A DNA stretch of 8,881 nt from Accumulibacter sp. (GCA_031264825.1 JAISDL010000051.1:1-8881), one strand, 5' to 3'. Positions 1 through 6,136 are shown, counted from the stretch's first letter. A program made the numbers and translations. Notes: generated by a model from the letters alone, not told the origin.

Positions 1-348
1 CCGATGGCGCGCTGCCTCGGCGTGTCGACTTCCCGCGTCGACGCGCTCGGTTTCGGCCTCGGCGCGGGGCTGGCGGGCCTGGCCGGCTGCGCGCTCTCGC
101 AAGTCGGCAACGTCGGCCCCGAACTCGGGCAGACCTGGATCGTCGATTCGTTCATGGTCGTCGTCCTGGGCGGCGTCGGCCAGATCGCCGGAACGGTCTA
201 TGCCGCGCTGGGCTTGGGCGTGCTCTCGAAATTCATCGAGGGCTTTTCCGGCGCGGTGCTCGCAAAGATCGCGATCCTCGTCATGATCATCTTCTTCATC
301 CAGAAGCGTCCGCAGGGCATTTTCGCTCTGAAGGGGCGCGTCGCGTGA
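1..348 (+). CDS. urtB: Urea ABC transporter permease UrtB, C-terminal part (5' truncated by window)
   Basis: This is the last 115 codons of an inner-membrane permease of the branched-chain amino acid/urea (LivH-type) family. The reading frame is open from base 1 and ends at TGA 346-348. The stretch MARCLGVSTSRVDAL, the motif GNVGPELGQ, and VDSFMVVVLGGVG followed by QKRPQGIFALKGR at the C-terminus are characteristic of UrtB rather than of amino-acid LivH. Several hydrophobic segments are visible. UrtB pairs with UrtC to form the channel for urea, powered by UrtD and UrtE and fed by the periplasmic binding protein UrtA, which should lie upstream of the window. The stop codon overlaps the GTG start of urtC (GTGA), so translation is probably coupled. 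Confidence 0.95.
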   Translation, partial: PMARCLGVSTSRVDALGFGLGAGLAGLAGCALSQVGNVGPELGQTWIVDSFMVVVLGGVGQIAGTVYAALGLGVLSKFIEGFSGAVLAKIAILVMIIFFIQKRPQGIFALKGRVA

Positions 349-1454
349 ACGCAAGGGAAACGATGGATACGAAGCACGCGCGGGAAGCCTCTCCGGCGCT
401 CCGCCTCTTCGGCAGACACGGCAGGTGGCTGTCGGCGGTTTTCGCGGTGGTCACGCTCGTCGTCGTCCCCGTGCTCAACCTCGCGTTCCCGGAGGGGAGC
501 GCGCTGCACCTCTCGACGCACTGGGTCGGCCTTTTCGGCAAGATCCTGTGCTACGCCATCGTCGCGCTCGCGCTCGACCTCGTCTGGGGATACACCGGAA
601 TCCTGAGCCTGGGACACGGCGTCTTTTTCGCGCTCGGCGGATACGCGATCGGGATGTATCTGATGCGCGCGATCGACCCGTCGGGGCTGCCGCCTTTCAT
701 GGTCTTCCTGGACTGGAAAGAAATCCCGTGGTTCTGGCGCGGCACCGAACACTTTCCCGTCGCGATCCTTCTCGTCGCGATCGTCCCCGGCGTCCTCGCG
801 CTCGCGTTCGGATTCTTCGCATTCCGTTCGCGTATCAAGGGCGTCTATTTCTCGATCATCACGCAGGCGATGACGCTCGCGGTCATGCTGCTTTTTTTCC
901 GGAACGAAACGGGTTTCGGCGGCAACAACGGCTTTACCGGCTTCACGCGGATTCTGGGCCACGACATCACCGCGCCCAGGACCCGCGTCGCGCTCTTCAT
1001 GCTGACCGCGCTGACGCTCCTCGCCGCGCTCGCCGTTTCGCGCGCCCTCGTGACGTCCAAGCTGGGGCGCGTCCTCACGGCGATCCGCGACGCCGAGTCG
1101 CGCGTCATGTTCTCCGGCTACGACCCCCTGCCGTACAAACTCTTCATCTGGACTTTCTCGGCGGTTCTGAGCGCGCTCGCCGGGGCGCTCTTCGTTCCGC
1201 AGGTCGGCATCATCAATCCGGGCGAAATGTCGCCCGCGAACTCGATCGAAATCGCGATCTGGGTCGCGGTCGGCGGGCGCGGAACGCTCGTCGGCCCGCT
1301 TGTCGGCGCGGGACTCGTCAACGGCGTCAAGAGCTGGTTTACCGTGAGTTTTCCCGAAGTCTGGCTGTACGCGCTGGGCGGCCTCTTCATTCTCGTCACG
1401 CTTTTCCTGCCGCGCGGCATCGCGGGGCTTTTCGACGGCGGAGAAAAAACGTGA
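345..1454 (+). CDS. urtC: Urea ABC transporter permease UrtC
   Basis: This is the second channel subunit of the urea importer (LivM-type), 369 residues, a normal length for UrtC. The protein has a basic N-terminal tail followed by a first hydrophobic helix at about 29-48. The LivM signature WGYTGILSLGHGVFFALGGY is at 81-100. A run of hydrophobic helices lies between 138 and 235, and a cytoplasmic ATPase-contact loop at about 241-269 contains GRVLTAIRDAESR. The C-terminus carries VAVGGRGTLVGPLVGAG and ends LPRGIAGLFDGGEKT. The chosen start is GTG 345, which overlaps the urtB stop and has AAGGGG about 8 bases upstream. An in-frame ATG at 363, preceded by AAGGG, is an equally reasonable start and would remove six residues. 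The stop overlaps the urtD GTG start, again as GTGA. Confidence 0.95.
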   Translation: MNARETMDTKHAREASPALRLFGRHGRWLSAVFAVVTLVVVPVLNLAFPEGSALHLSTHWVGLFGKILCYAIVALALDLVWGYTGILSLGHGVFFALGGYAIGMYLMRAIDPSGLPPFMVFLDWKEIPWFWRGTEHFPVAILLVAIVPGVLALAFGFFAFRSRIKGVYFSIITQAMTLAVMLLFFRNETGFGGNNGFTGFTRILGHDITAPRTRVALFMLTALTLLAALAVSRALVTSKLGRVLTAIRDAESRVMFSGYDPLPYKLFIWTFSAVLSALAGALFVPQVGIINPGEMSPANSIEIAIWVAVGGRGTLVGPLVGAGLVNGVKSWFTVSFPEVWLYALGGLFILVTLFLPRGIAGLFDGGEKT

Positions 1455-2269
1455 AGCGCGAGGACTGGAACGTCAGCGGCGATACGACCGGCATCGGCCG
1501 CGTCGCTTCGCTCGACACGCTCGACGTTTCGCACGGCCCGATTCTCTACCTCGAAGGTGTTCACGTCTCCTTCGACGGATTCAAGGCGCTGAACGACCTG
1601 ACGCTCGCCGTCGACGCGGGCGATCTGCACTGCATCATCGGTCCCAACGGCGCGGGGAAGACGACGATGATGGACGTCATCACGGGAAAGACGCGCCCCG
1701 ACGCCGGCGCCGTTTTTTTCGGCCAGACGATAGACCTGACCGCTTTGAGCGAAGCGCAGATCGCGCAAGCGGGGATCGGGCGCAAATTCCAGAAGCCGAC
1801 GGTCTTCGAAGCGCTGACGGTCTTTGAAAACCTGGCGCTCGCGATGAAAACCGACAAGGGCGTCTGGGCGAGCCTCGTCTTCCGGCTTTCCGGCGAACAA
1901 AGGGACAAAATCGACGAGACGCTCGAAGTGATCCGGCTGACCGAATCCGCGCACCGTTTGGCGGGTCTGCTCTCGCACGGGCAGAAGCAATGGCTCGAAA
2001 TCGGCATGTTGCTGATGCAGGAACCGAAACTCCTCCTGCTCGACGAACCCGCCGCGGGGATGACCGACGAAGAAACCGAGCGCAGCGGCGAACTCTTCCT
2101 CTCGCTCGCCGGCGATTACTCGCTCGTCGTCGTCGAACACGACATGGCCTTCATCCGGCAGATTTCCAGAAAAGTGACGGTGCTGCACGAAGGCCGTGTG
2201 CTCGCCGAAGGGTCGTTCGACAAGCTACAGGCCGACGAGCGCGTCGTCGAAGTGTATCTGGGACGCTGA
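1451..2269 (+). CDS. urtD: Urea ABC transporter ATPase UrtD
   Basis: This is one of two cytoplasmic ATPases that energise urea import (LivG-type), 272 residues from GTG 1451. Motifs from that start are Walker A GPNGAGKT at 64-71, Q-loop Q114 in RKFQKPTVFE, ABC signature LSHGQ at 174-178, Walker B LLLLDEP at 194-200 and switch histidine H230 in VVVEHDMAF. The signature LSHGQKQWLEIGMLL and the Walker B continuation DEPAAGMTDEET are typical of UrtD. The frame is open much further upstream, to about 425, but that stretch is urtC read in another frame and is arginine-rich nonsense, so GTG 1451 in the GTGA overlap is the natural start. The first 30 or so residues precede the conserved ATPase fold and are not conserved in UrtD as I know it. 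Four bases separate the stop from urtE. Confidence 0.94.
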   Translation: MKREDWNVSGDTTGIGRVASLDTLDVSHGPILYLEGVHVSFDGFKALNDLTLAVDAGDLHCIIGPNGAGKTTMMDVITGKTRPDAGAVFFGQTIDLTALSEAQIAQAGIGRKFQKPTVFEALTVFENLALAMKTDKGVWASLVFRLSGEQRDKIDETLEVIRLTESAHRLAGLLSHGQKQWLEIGMLLMQEPKLLLLDEPAAGMTDEETERSGELFLSLAGDYSLVVVEHDMAFIRQISRKVTVLHEGRVLAEGSFDKLQADERVVEVYLGR

Positions 2270-2273
2270 AGAA

Positions 2274-2993
2274 ATGACACCGGAGCAAGACGGAGAAGCC
2301 GTGTTGAGCGTTGAAAACCTCCATCAATATTACGGCGGCAGCCACACGCTGCGCGGCGTTTCCTTGAGCGTAAAGCGCGGCGAGGTCACGGTACTGCTGG
2401 GGCGGAACGGCGTCGGCAAGAGCACCCTGCTCAAATGCCTGATGGGTCTTTTGCCGATCAGGGAGGGTCGCGTGACGCTCGAAGGGCGCGAGATCGGACA
2501 GCTTCCTCCCGAAAAGCGCGCGGCGCTGGGACTTCAATACGTCCCGCAGGGGCGCGAGATTTTCCCGCAGCTCTCGGTCGAGGAAAACCTGCGCATGGGG
2601 CTGGCGAACGCGCCCGTGACGCGCGCCGTTTTTGATCGCGCTTATCAGCTTTTTCCCGTTTTGAAGACGATGCCGGCGCGGCGCGGCGGCGACCTCTCGG
2701 GCGGGCAGCAACAGCAACTCGCGATCGCCCGCGCGCTCCAAATGCGTCCGAAAGTCTTGATGCTCGACGAACCGACCGAGGGCATCCAGCCGTCGATCAT
2801 CAAGGACATCGCGCGCGCGATCCGCCGACTTGCCGAAGAAGGAGAAATGGCGATCCTCTTGGTCGAACAGTATTACGACTTCGCCGAATCGCTCGCCGAC
2901 GCCTACGCCGTCATGGCGCGCGGCGAAATCGTCCAATCGGGCCTTCGCGCGACGATGCGCGCGGACAACGCGCGCGCGCTCGTATCTCTATGA
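2274..2993 (+). CDS. urtE: Urea ABC transporter ATPase UrtE
   Basis: This is the second ATPase of the urea importer (LivF-type), 239 residues from ATG 2274. Visible motifs are Walker A GRNGVGKS at 43-50, Q-loop Q92 in YVPQGREIFP, signature LSGGQ at 141-145 and Walker B VLMLDEP at 161-167. The usual switch histidine is replaced by glutamine (Q199 in LLVEQYYDFA), which is normal for the LivF/UrtE branch. The opening SVENLHQYYGGSHTLRG is diagnostic of UrtE. The start is uncertain. ATG 2274 is 4 bases after the urtD stop but has only a weak ribosome binding site. GTG 2301 has a GGAG 5 bases upstream and would give a protein beginning right at the conserved region, so the true protein may be 230 residues. 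Confidence 0.94.
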   Translation: MTPEQDGEAVLSVENLHQYYGGSHTLRGVSLSVKRGEVTVLLGRNGVGKSTLLKCLMGLLPIREGRVTLEGREIGQLPPEKRAALGLQYVPQGREIFPQLSVEENLRMGLANAPVTRAVFDRAYQLFPVLKTMPARRGGDLSGGQQQQLAIARALQMRPKVLMLDEPTEGIQPSIIKDIARAIRRLAEEGEMAILLVEQYYDFAESLADAYAVMARGEIVQSGLRATMRADNARALVSL

Positions 2994-3032
2994 TGCCGGG
3001 AAGCGCGCGCCGCCGTGAAAGCTGCCGTCATG

Positions 3033-3055
3033 CCCGGCGCATCCGGGTTTATTTT
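3033..3055 (+). terminator. Possible weak terminator or attenuator between urtE and ureA
   Basis: A perfect 5-bp GC stem, CCCGG (3033-3037) with CCGGG (3043-3047), has a 5-base loop and is followed directly by TTTATTTT (3048-3055). This is the form of a small Rho-independent terminator. The stem is short, so it may only reduce read-through from the transporter genes into the urease genes, or have no function. It sits in the 87-bp urtE-ureA gap, the largest gap in the urea cluster. Confidence 0.35.
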
Positions 3056-3069
3056 ACGTTCCATTCAAC

Positions 3070-3076
3070 AGGAGGT
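3070..3076 (+). promoter_or_regulatory. Strong ribosome binding site of ureA
   Basis: AGGAGGT lies 4 bases before ATG 3081, close to a perfect anti-16S match. It fixes the ureA start against in-frame upstream alternatives and is by far the strongest such site in the window. This suggests that ureA is translated independently of the transporter genes. Confidence 0.8.
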
Positions 3077-3080
3077 TTAC

Positions 3081-3383
3081 ATGCATCTCACACCCCGTGA
3101 AATCGAAAAACTGATGCTGCATACGGCGGGCGAATTGGCCAAATCACGAAAAAACAAGGGGCTGAAACTCAATTACGTCGAGTCGATCGCGCTCGTCTCG
3201 TCCGAACTGATGGAATTCGCCCGCGAAGGCAAGGGCGTGCGCGAGCTTCAGGAACTCGGACGCAGCTTGCTCACCCGCGACGACGTCATGGAAGGTGTTT
3301 CGGAAATGATTCCGACCGTGCAAATCGAAGCCACGTTCGACGACGGCACCAAACTCGTCACCGTTCACCAACCCATTCGCTGA
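3081..3383 (+). CDS. ureA: Urease subunit gamma UreA
   Basis: This is the small gamma subunit of nickel urease, the cytoplasmic enzyme that hydrolyses urea to ammonia and carbamate, which breaks down to further ammonia and carbon dioxide. The 100 residues match the usual UreA length exactly. It opens with MHLTPREIEKLMLH, contains GLKLNYVESIAL, then LLTRDDVMEGVSEMIPTVQ, and ends GTKLVTVHQPIR, all family hallmarks. The subunit is structural and has no catalytic residues. It is a separate protein, not fused to UreB as in Helicobacter. The gene lies 87 bp after urtE and 11 bp before ureB. In many bacteria ureD precedes ureA; here the transporter takes that place. Confidence 0.97.
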   Translation: MHLTPREIEKLMLHTAGELAKSRKNKGLKLNYVESIALVSSELMEFAREGKGVRELQELGRSLLTRDDVMEGVSEMIPTVQIEATFDDGTKLVTVHQPIR

Positions 3384-3394
3384 AAGGACACACC

Positions 3395-3766
3395 ATGATT
3401 CCAGGAGAAATTTTCGTCAAGAACGACCGCATCGTCCTGAATGCCGGCCTCCCGACCAGGAAACTCAGCGCCACCAACCGGGGCGACCGTCCCATTCAGG
3501 TCGGGTCGCACTTCCATTTTTTCGAGACCAACCGTTTCCTTTTCTTCGACCGCGCAGCGTCCTTCGGTTACCGGCTCGACATCCCGTCGGGGACGGCGGT
3601 GCGTTTCGAAGCGGGTGAAACCAAAAGCATAAACCTCGTCGCCATCGCCGGCCGGCGCCGCGTCTTCGGACTCAACAGGCTGACCGACGGACAAATCGAC
3701 GCGACGAATCTGAAAGCGGCGCTGCAAAAGGCCGCGTTAAAAGACTTTTTGAACACTCCGGAGTGA
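3395..3766 (+). CDS. ureB: Urease subunit beta UreB
   Basis: This is the beta subunit of urease, 123 residues, which packs with UreA and UreC in the (alpha-beta-gamma)3 enzyme. Family motifs are the opening MIPGEIFV, NRGDRPIQVGSHFHFFETN, LDIPSGTAVRFEAGE and GRRRVFGLN. After the conserved core (about residue 95) there is a tail of about 28 residues ending DFLNTPE. It is somewhat longer than the shortest bacterial UreB proteins, but extended tails are common in the family. The start is ATG 3395, with AAAGGA 6-7 bases upstream overlapping the end of ureA. The stop is followed by ureC after 4 bases, and the GGAG that serves ureC lies at the ureB stop. Confidence 0.97.
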   Translation: MIPGEIFVKNDRIVLNAGLPTRKLSATNRGDRPIQVGSHFHFFETNRFLFFDRAASFGYRLDIPSGTAVRFEAGETKSINLVAIAGRRRVFGLNRLTDGQIDATNLKAALQKAALKDFLNTPE

Positions 3767-3770
3767 AACC

Positions 3771-5492
3771 ATGAGCTACGACATCAGCGGCGAAGAATAC
3801 GTTTCCATGTACGGCCCGACGGTCGGCGACAAGCTGCGCCTCGGAGACACCGAACTCTTCATCGAAGTCGAGAAGGACTACACGGTCTATGGTGATGAAA
3901 TGAAGTTCGGCGGCGGAAAGACCATCCGCGACGGCATGGGCCAGAACGCTTCGGTCGCCGGCGACACCGGCGCGTTGGACCTCCTGATCACGAATGCGCT
4001 CATTCTCGATTGGTGGGGGATCGTCAAGGCCGACATCGGAATCAAGGGCGGCAGGATCGTCGGGATCGGCAAGGCGGGAAACCCGGACATCATGGACGGC
4101 ACAGACCCGGCACTCGTCGTGGGAGCGGGCACCGAAGTCATCGCGGGCGAAGGGAATATCGTCACCGCCGGGGGGATCGACACGCACGTACACTACATCT
4201 GCCCGCAGCAGGTCGAAACCTCGCTGTATTCCGGCATCACGACGATGATCGGCGGCGGCACCGGCCCGGCGGTCGGCAGCTTTGCGACGACCTGTACGCC
4301 CGGAGAATTCAATATTCATAAAATGCTCGGCGCGGCCGAAGAATTCCCGATGAATTTTGGATTTTTCGGCAAGGCCAACTGCTCGACTCCGGCGCCGCTC
4401 GTCGAACAGATCGAAGCCGGCGCGATCGGCCTGAAACTGCACGAAGACTGGGGCACCACGCCCGCGGCCATCGGGACGAGCCTTGCCGTCGCCGACGAAT
4501 ACGACGTCCAGATCACGATCCACACCGACACGCTGAACGAAGCGGGTTATTTTGAATCGACCGTGGCTGCGATCGGCGGACGCGCGATCCACACCTACCA
4601 TACCGAGGGTGCCGGCGGCGGCCATGCGCCCGACATCATCCGTGCCGCCGGGATGCCCAACGTCATGCCATCCTCGACGAGTCCGACGATGCCCTTCGCC
4701 AAGAATACCATCGACGAACACCTGGACATGATCATGGTATGCCACCACCTCGACCCCCGGCTGCCGGAAGACCTGGCGTTCGCCCGATCGCGGATCCGTT
4801 ACGGCACGCTCGCGGCGGAGGACGTGCTGCACGACATCGGCGCGATTTCCATTCTGAATTCGGATTCGCAGGCGATGGGGCGCCCCGCCGAGATCATCAC
4901 CCGCGCCTGGCAGACGGCGGACAAGATGAAGAAACAGCGCGGACAGTTGCCGGAAGCCGCCGGAGAAAACAACGACAACTACCGCGCCAGACGCTACGTC
5001 GCCAAATACACGATCAACCCGGCGATCACGCACGGCATCGCCGAATACCTGGGGTCGATCGAGGTCGGAAAAATCGCCGACCTCGTCGTCTGGAAACCGG
5101 CGCTTTTCGGCGTCAAGCCCGACTATATCTTGAAGGGTGGCTTCATCGTCGCCGCCAAGATGGGAGACGCCAACGCGTCGATTCCGACGCCGCAACCCGT
5201 CGTCCTGCGCAATATGTGGGGCGCGTACGGCAGGGCACGCACCGGCACGGCGATCAGCTTCGTTTCGATGGCGGCATACAAGAACGGCATCAAGGAAAAG
5301 CTGGGACTCGCCAAGACCGTTTTACCGGTGAAAAACTGCCGCAACGTCGGAAAAAAAGACATGATCCTGAACGACAAGACACCGCACATCGAAGTCGACC
5401 CCGAAACCTACGAAGTCACCATCGACGGTGAAAAAGCACAAAGCGAGCCGGCACAATCGCTCCCGCTGACGCAGCGGTATTATCTGTTCTGA
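3771..5492 (+). CDS. ureC: Urease subunit alpha UreC (catalytic)
   Basis: This is the catalytic nickel subunit of urease, 573 residues, within the usual range. Numbering runs five ahead of the Klebsiella enzyme and every key residue is present: nickel ligands H139 and H141 (DTHVHYICPQQ), the lysine to be carbamylated K222 and H224 (GLKLHEDWG), H251 (ITIHTDTLNE), H277 (HTEGAGGGH), D365 (NSDSQAMGR), the mobile-flap C324 and H325 (VCHHLDP) and R341. Assembly of the nickel site needs the accessory proteins UreD/H, UreF, UreG and usually UreE, none of which is encoded here. The gene is likely co-transcribed with ureA and ureB. Its ribosome binding site GGAG overlaps the ureB stop. A long repeat-filled non-coding region follows. 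Confidence 0.98.
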   Translation: MSYDISGEEYVSMYGPTVGDKLRLGDTELFIEVEKDYTVYGDEMKFGGGKTIRDGMGQNASVAGDTGALDLLITNALILDWWGIVKADIGIKGGRIVGIGKAGNPDIMDGTDPALVVGAGTEVIAGEGNIVTAGGIDTHVHYICPQQVETSLYSGITTMIGGGTGPAVGSFATTCTPGEFNIHKMLGAAEEFPMNFGFFGKANCSTPAPLVEQIEAGAIGLKLHEDWGTTPAAIGTSLAVADEYDVQITIHTDTLNEAGYFESTVAAIGGRAIHTYHTEGAGGGHAPDIIRAAGMPNVMPSSTSPTMPFAKNTIDEHLDMIMVCHHLDPRLPEDLAFARSRIRYGTLAAEDVLHDIGAISILNSDSQAMGRPAEIITRAWQTADKMKKQRGQLPEAAGENNDNYRARRYVAKYTINPAITHGIAEYLGSIEVGKIADLVVWKPALFGVKPDYILKGGFIVAAKMGDANASIPTPQPVVLRNMWGAYGRARTGTAISFVSMAAYKNGIKEKLGLAKTVLPVKNCRNVGKKDMILNDKTPHIEVDPETYEVTIDGEKAQSEPAQSLPLTQRYYLF

Positions 5493-5500
5493 GCCGGCAT

Positions 5501-5535
5501 CAGGGGACAGGAAACAGGAGACAGGAGACAGAGCG
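5501..5535 (+). repeat. Heptad array 1 (CAG-led 7-bp units)
   Basis: Four consecutive 7-bp units of the form CAGGRRA, including CAGGAAA and CAGGAGA, are followed by a degenerate unit, CAGAGCG. The phase is exact, with CAG recurring at 5501, 5508, 5515, 5522 and 5529. The array begins only 8 bases after the ureC stop. Confidence 0.8.
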
Positions 5536-5538
5536 CGT

Positions 5539-5569
5539 ATAGGTTGGGGTGAGCGAAGCGATGCCCAAC
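5539..5569 (+). repeat. AGGTTGGG hairpin, copy 1
   Basis: GTTGGG (5543-5548) pairs with CCCAAC (5564-5569). The interior can form a small GC/GC stem around a GAA loop. Identical or near-identical copies lie at 5678-5708 and 5817-5847, and an inverted copy lies at 6103-6136. The form resembles a REP (repetitive extragenic palindrome). Confidence 0.75.
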
Positions 5570-5599
5570 GTTCCCCAGCGTGCATAGGTTGGGGCGGTT

Positions 5600-5634
5600 C
5601 AGGAGACAGGAGACAGAGGTCGGGAGACAGAGAA
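5600..5634 (+). repeat. Heptad array 2
   Basis: Five units in exact 7-bp phase begin with two CAGGAGA units. The fourth has CGG in place of CAG. The same array recurs at 5739-5773 inside the tandem duplicate. Confidence 0.8.
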
Positions 5635-5637
5635 GTT

Positions 5638-5671
5638 AGCGGCGGCTTCGCCGCCGGAGTGACGAAACCCC
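5638..5671 (+). repeat. GC-rich hairpin with conserved tail, copy 1
   Basis: A perfect 7-bp stem, CGGCGGC (5640-5646) with GCCGCCG (5650-5656), has the loop TTC and is followed by the fixed single-stranded tail GAGTGACGAAACCCC. Copies lie at 5777-5810 and 5922-5955. A stem plus a constant 3' tail is the form of a REP-type element. Confidence 0.8.
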
Positions 5672-5677
5672 ACCAGC

Positions 5678-5708
5678 ATAGGCTGGGGTGAGCGCAGCGA
5701 TGCCCAAC
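5678..5708 (+). repeat. AGGTTGGG hairpin, copy 2
   Basis: This is the same module as at 5539, with two changes: the left arm reads GCTGGG, giving one C/A mismatch in the outer stem, and the loop side has GCA for GAA. It marks the start of the second 139-bp unit. Confidence 0.75.
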
Positions 5709-5738
5709 GTTCCCCAGCGTGCATAGGTTGGGGCGATT

Positions 5739-5773
5739 CAGGAGACAGGAGACAGAGGTCGGGAGACAGAGAA
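5739..5773 (+). repeat. Heptad array 3
   Basis: This is the duplicate of array 2, identical over its five 7-bp units and exactly 139 bases downstream. Confidence 0.8.
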
Positions 5774-5776
5774 GTT

Positions 5777-5810
5777 AGCGGCGGCTTCGCCGCCGGAGTG
5801 ACGAAACCCC
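5777..5810 (+). repeat. GC-rich hairpin with conserved tail, copy 2
   Basis: The 7-bp stem, TTC loop and tail are identical to the copy at 5638-5671. It lies within the second 139-bp unit. Confidence 0.8.
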
Positions 5811-5816
5811 GCCAGC

Positions 5817-5847
5817 ATAGGTTGGGGTGAGCGAAGCGATGCCCAAC
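5817..5847 (+). repeat. AGGTTGGG hairpin, copy 3
   Basis: This is identical to copy 1 over 31 bases, with a perfect 6-bp outer stem GTTGGG/CCCAAC (5821-5826 with 5842-5847). After it the sequence departs from the 139-bp unit, so it is the end of the tandem duplication. Confidence 0.75.
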
Positions 5848-5852
5848 ATCTC

Positions 5853-5871
5853 GCTTGCGCGCAGCGCAAGC
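5853..5871. repeat. Perfect 8-bp stem hairpin
   Basis: GCTTGCGC (5853-5860) and GCGCAAGC (5864-5871) flank a 3-base loop, GCA. It is a strong hairpin, but no T-run follows on either strand, so it does not look like an intrinsic terminator. It lies between the third AGGTTGGG hairpin and heptad array 4. Confidence 0.7.
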
Positions 5872-5876
5872 CATTT

Positions 5877-5911
5877 CAGGGTTCAGGTATCAGGAATCAG
5901 GAGACAGGAAT
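5877..5911 (+). repeat. Heptad array 4
   Basis: Five 7-bp units in exact phase all begin CAGG, with variable last three bases (GTT, TAT, AAT, AGA, AAT). A decayed CAGATCAGTCAG follows. This array is more varied than arrays 2 and 3 and shares its TAT and AAT units with the inverted array at 6157-6212. Confidence 0.8.
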
Positions 5912-5921
5912 CAGATCAGTC

Positions 5922-5955
5922 AGCGGCGGCGTTGCCGCCGGAGTGACGAAACCCC
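5922..5955 (+). repeat. GC-rich hairpin with conserved tail, copy 3
   Basis: This has the same 7-bp stem and the same GAGTGACGAAACCCC tail as the copies at 5638 and 5777, but the loop is GTT instead of TTC. Stem and tail are conserved while the loop varies. As in the other copies, it directly follows a heptad array. Confidence 0.8.
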
Positions 5956-5973
5956 ACCAAGAACCCGCGAAAA

Positions 5974-6026
5974 CGGTAACCCAACCTACTTTCCCCCTGA
6001 CAAGGGGGAAATGAAGGGGGTTACCG
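5974..6026. repeat. 53-bp nested inverted repeat (two-tier hairpin)
   Basis: The outer arms are CGGTAACCC (5974-5982) and GGGTTACCG (6018-6026), 9 bp and perfect. The inner arms are TTTCCCCCT (5990-5998) and AGGGGGAAA (6003-6011), 9 bp and perfect, around the tetraloop GACA. Short unpaired segments of 7 and 6 bases separate the tiers. The left side also contains AGGTTGGG on the minus strand (5980-5987). No T-run follows. It could be a transcript-end structure, a protein-binding palindrome or a miniature mobile element. Confidence 0.8.
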
Positions 6027-6102
6027 GCGTTTCGGCAGGCGTCGGCGCGTTTTCATGGCTTCCAACCCGCCTTTATCACATCATTCATGCGCATACGGAA
6101 TC

Positions 6103-6136
6103 GTTGGGGGTAGCATAGCTCACCACCAACCTATAC
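6103..6136 (-). repeat. Inverted AGGTTGGG hairpin (copy 4, diverged)
   Basis: On the minus strand this reads GTATAGGTTGG, then a variable middle, then CCCCCAAC, matching copy 1 (which also begins GTATAGG at 5537) at both ends. The outer GTTGG/CCAAC pairing and a small internal stem (AGC-TAT-GCT here, GC-GAA-GC in copy 1) are kept although the bases differ, which suggests that structure is conserved. Confidence 0.65.

Larger units (their letters stand above)
5539..5816 (+). repeat. 139-bp tandem duplication (two copies, about 97% identical)
   Basis: The segment 5539-5677 is repeated at 5678-5816 with four substitutions and no length change. A third partial copy (the first 31 bases) follows at 5817-5847. 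Each unit contains an AGGTTGGG hairpin, a half copy of that hairpin, a five-unit heptad array and a GC-rich hairpin with its fixed tail. The length is not a multiple of 3 or of 7. The near-identity indicates a recent duplication, probably by slippage or recombination between flanking AGGTTGGG modules. Confidence 0.9.

Noticed and set aside
425..1450. Upstream extension of the urtD frame
   Set aside because: It overlaps urtC completely and translates to arginine-rich sequence unlike any UrtD. GTG 1451 is the sensible start.
1118..2188. 356-codon minus-strand frame opposite urtC/urtD
   Set aside because: Antisense shadow of two confidently identified transporter genes.
3672..5195. 507-codon open frame on the minus strand opposite ureC
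   Set aside because: It lies almost wholly within ureC, whose identity is certain. The composition is Arg/Asp/Val-rich shadow sequence with no recognisable motif.
5853..5871. GCTTGCGC hairpin as the ureC terminator
   Set aside because: The stem is strong but no U-run follows on either strand and it lies 360 bp past the stop, so an intrinsic terminator is not supported.
5599..5874. Minus-strand 91-codon frame with an internally repeated protein sequence
   Set aside because: The protein repeat (RWASLRSPQPM) is simply the translation of the AGGTTGGG hairpin modules. There is no ribosome binding site and the content is non-coding repeat.
5855..6118. Plus-strand 87-codon frame in the repeat region
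   Set aside because: It runs through hairpins and a heptad array, has no ribosome binding site and has no recognisable domain.
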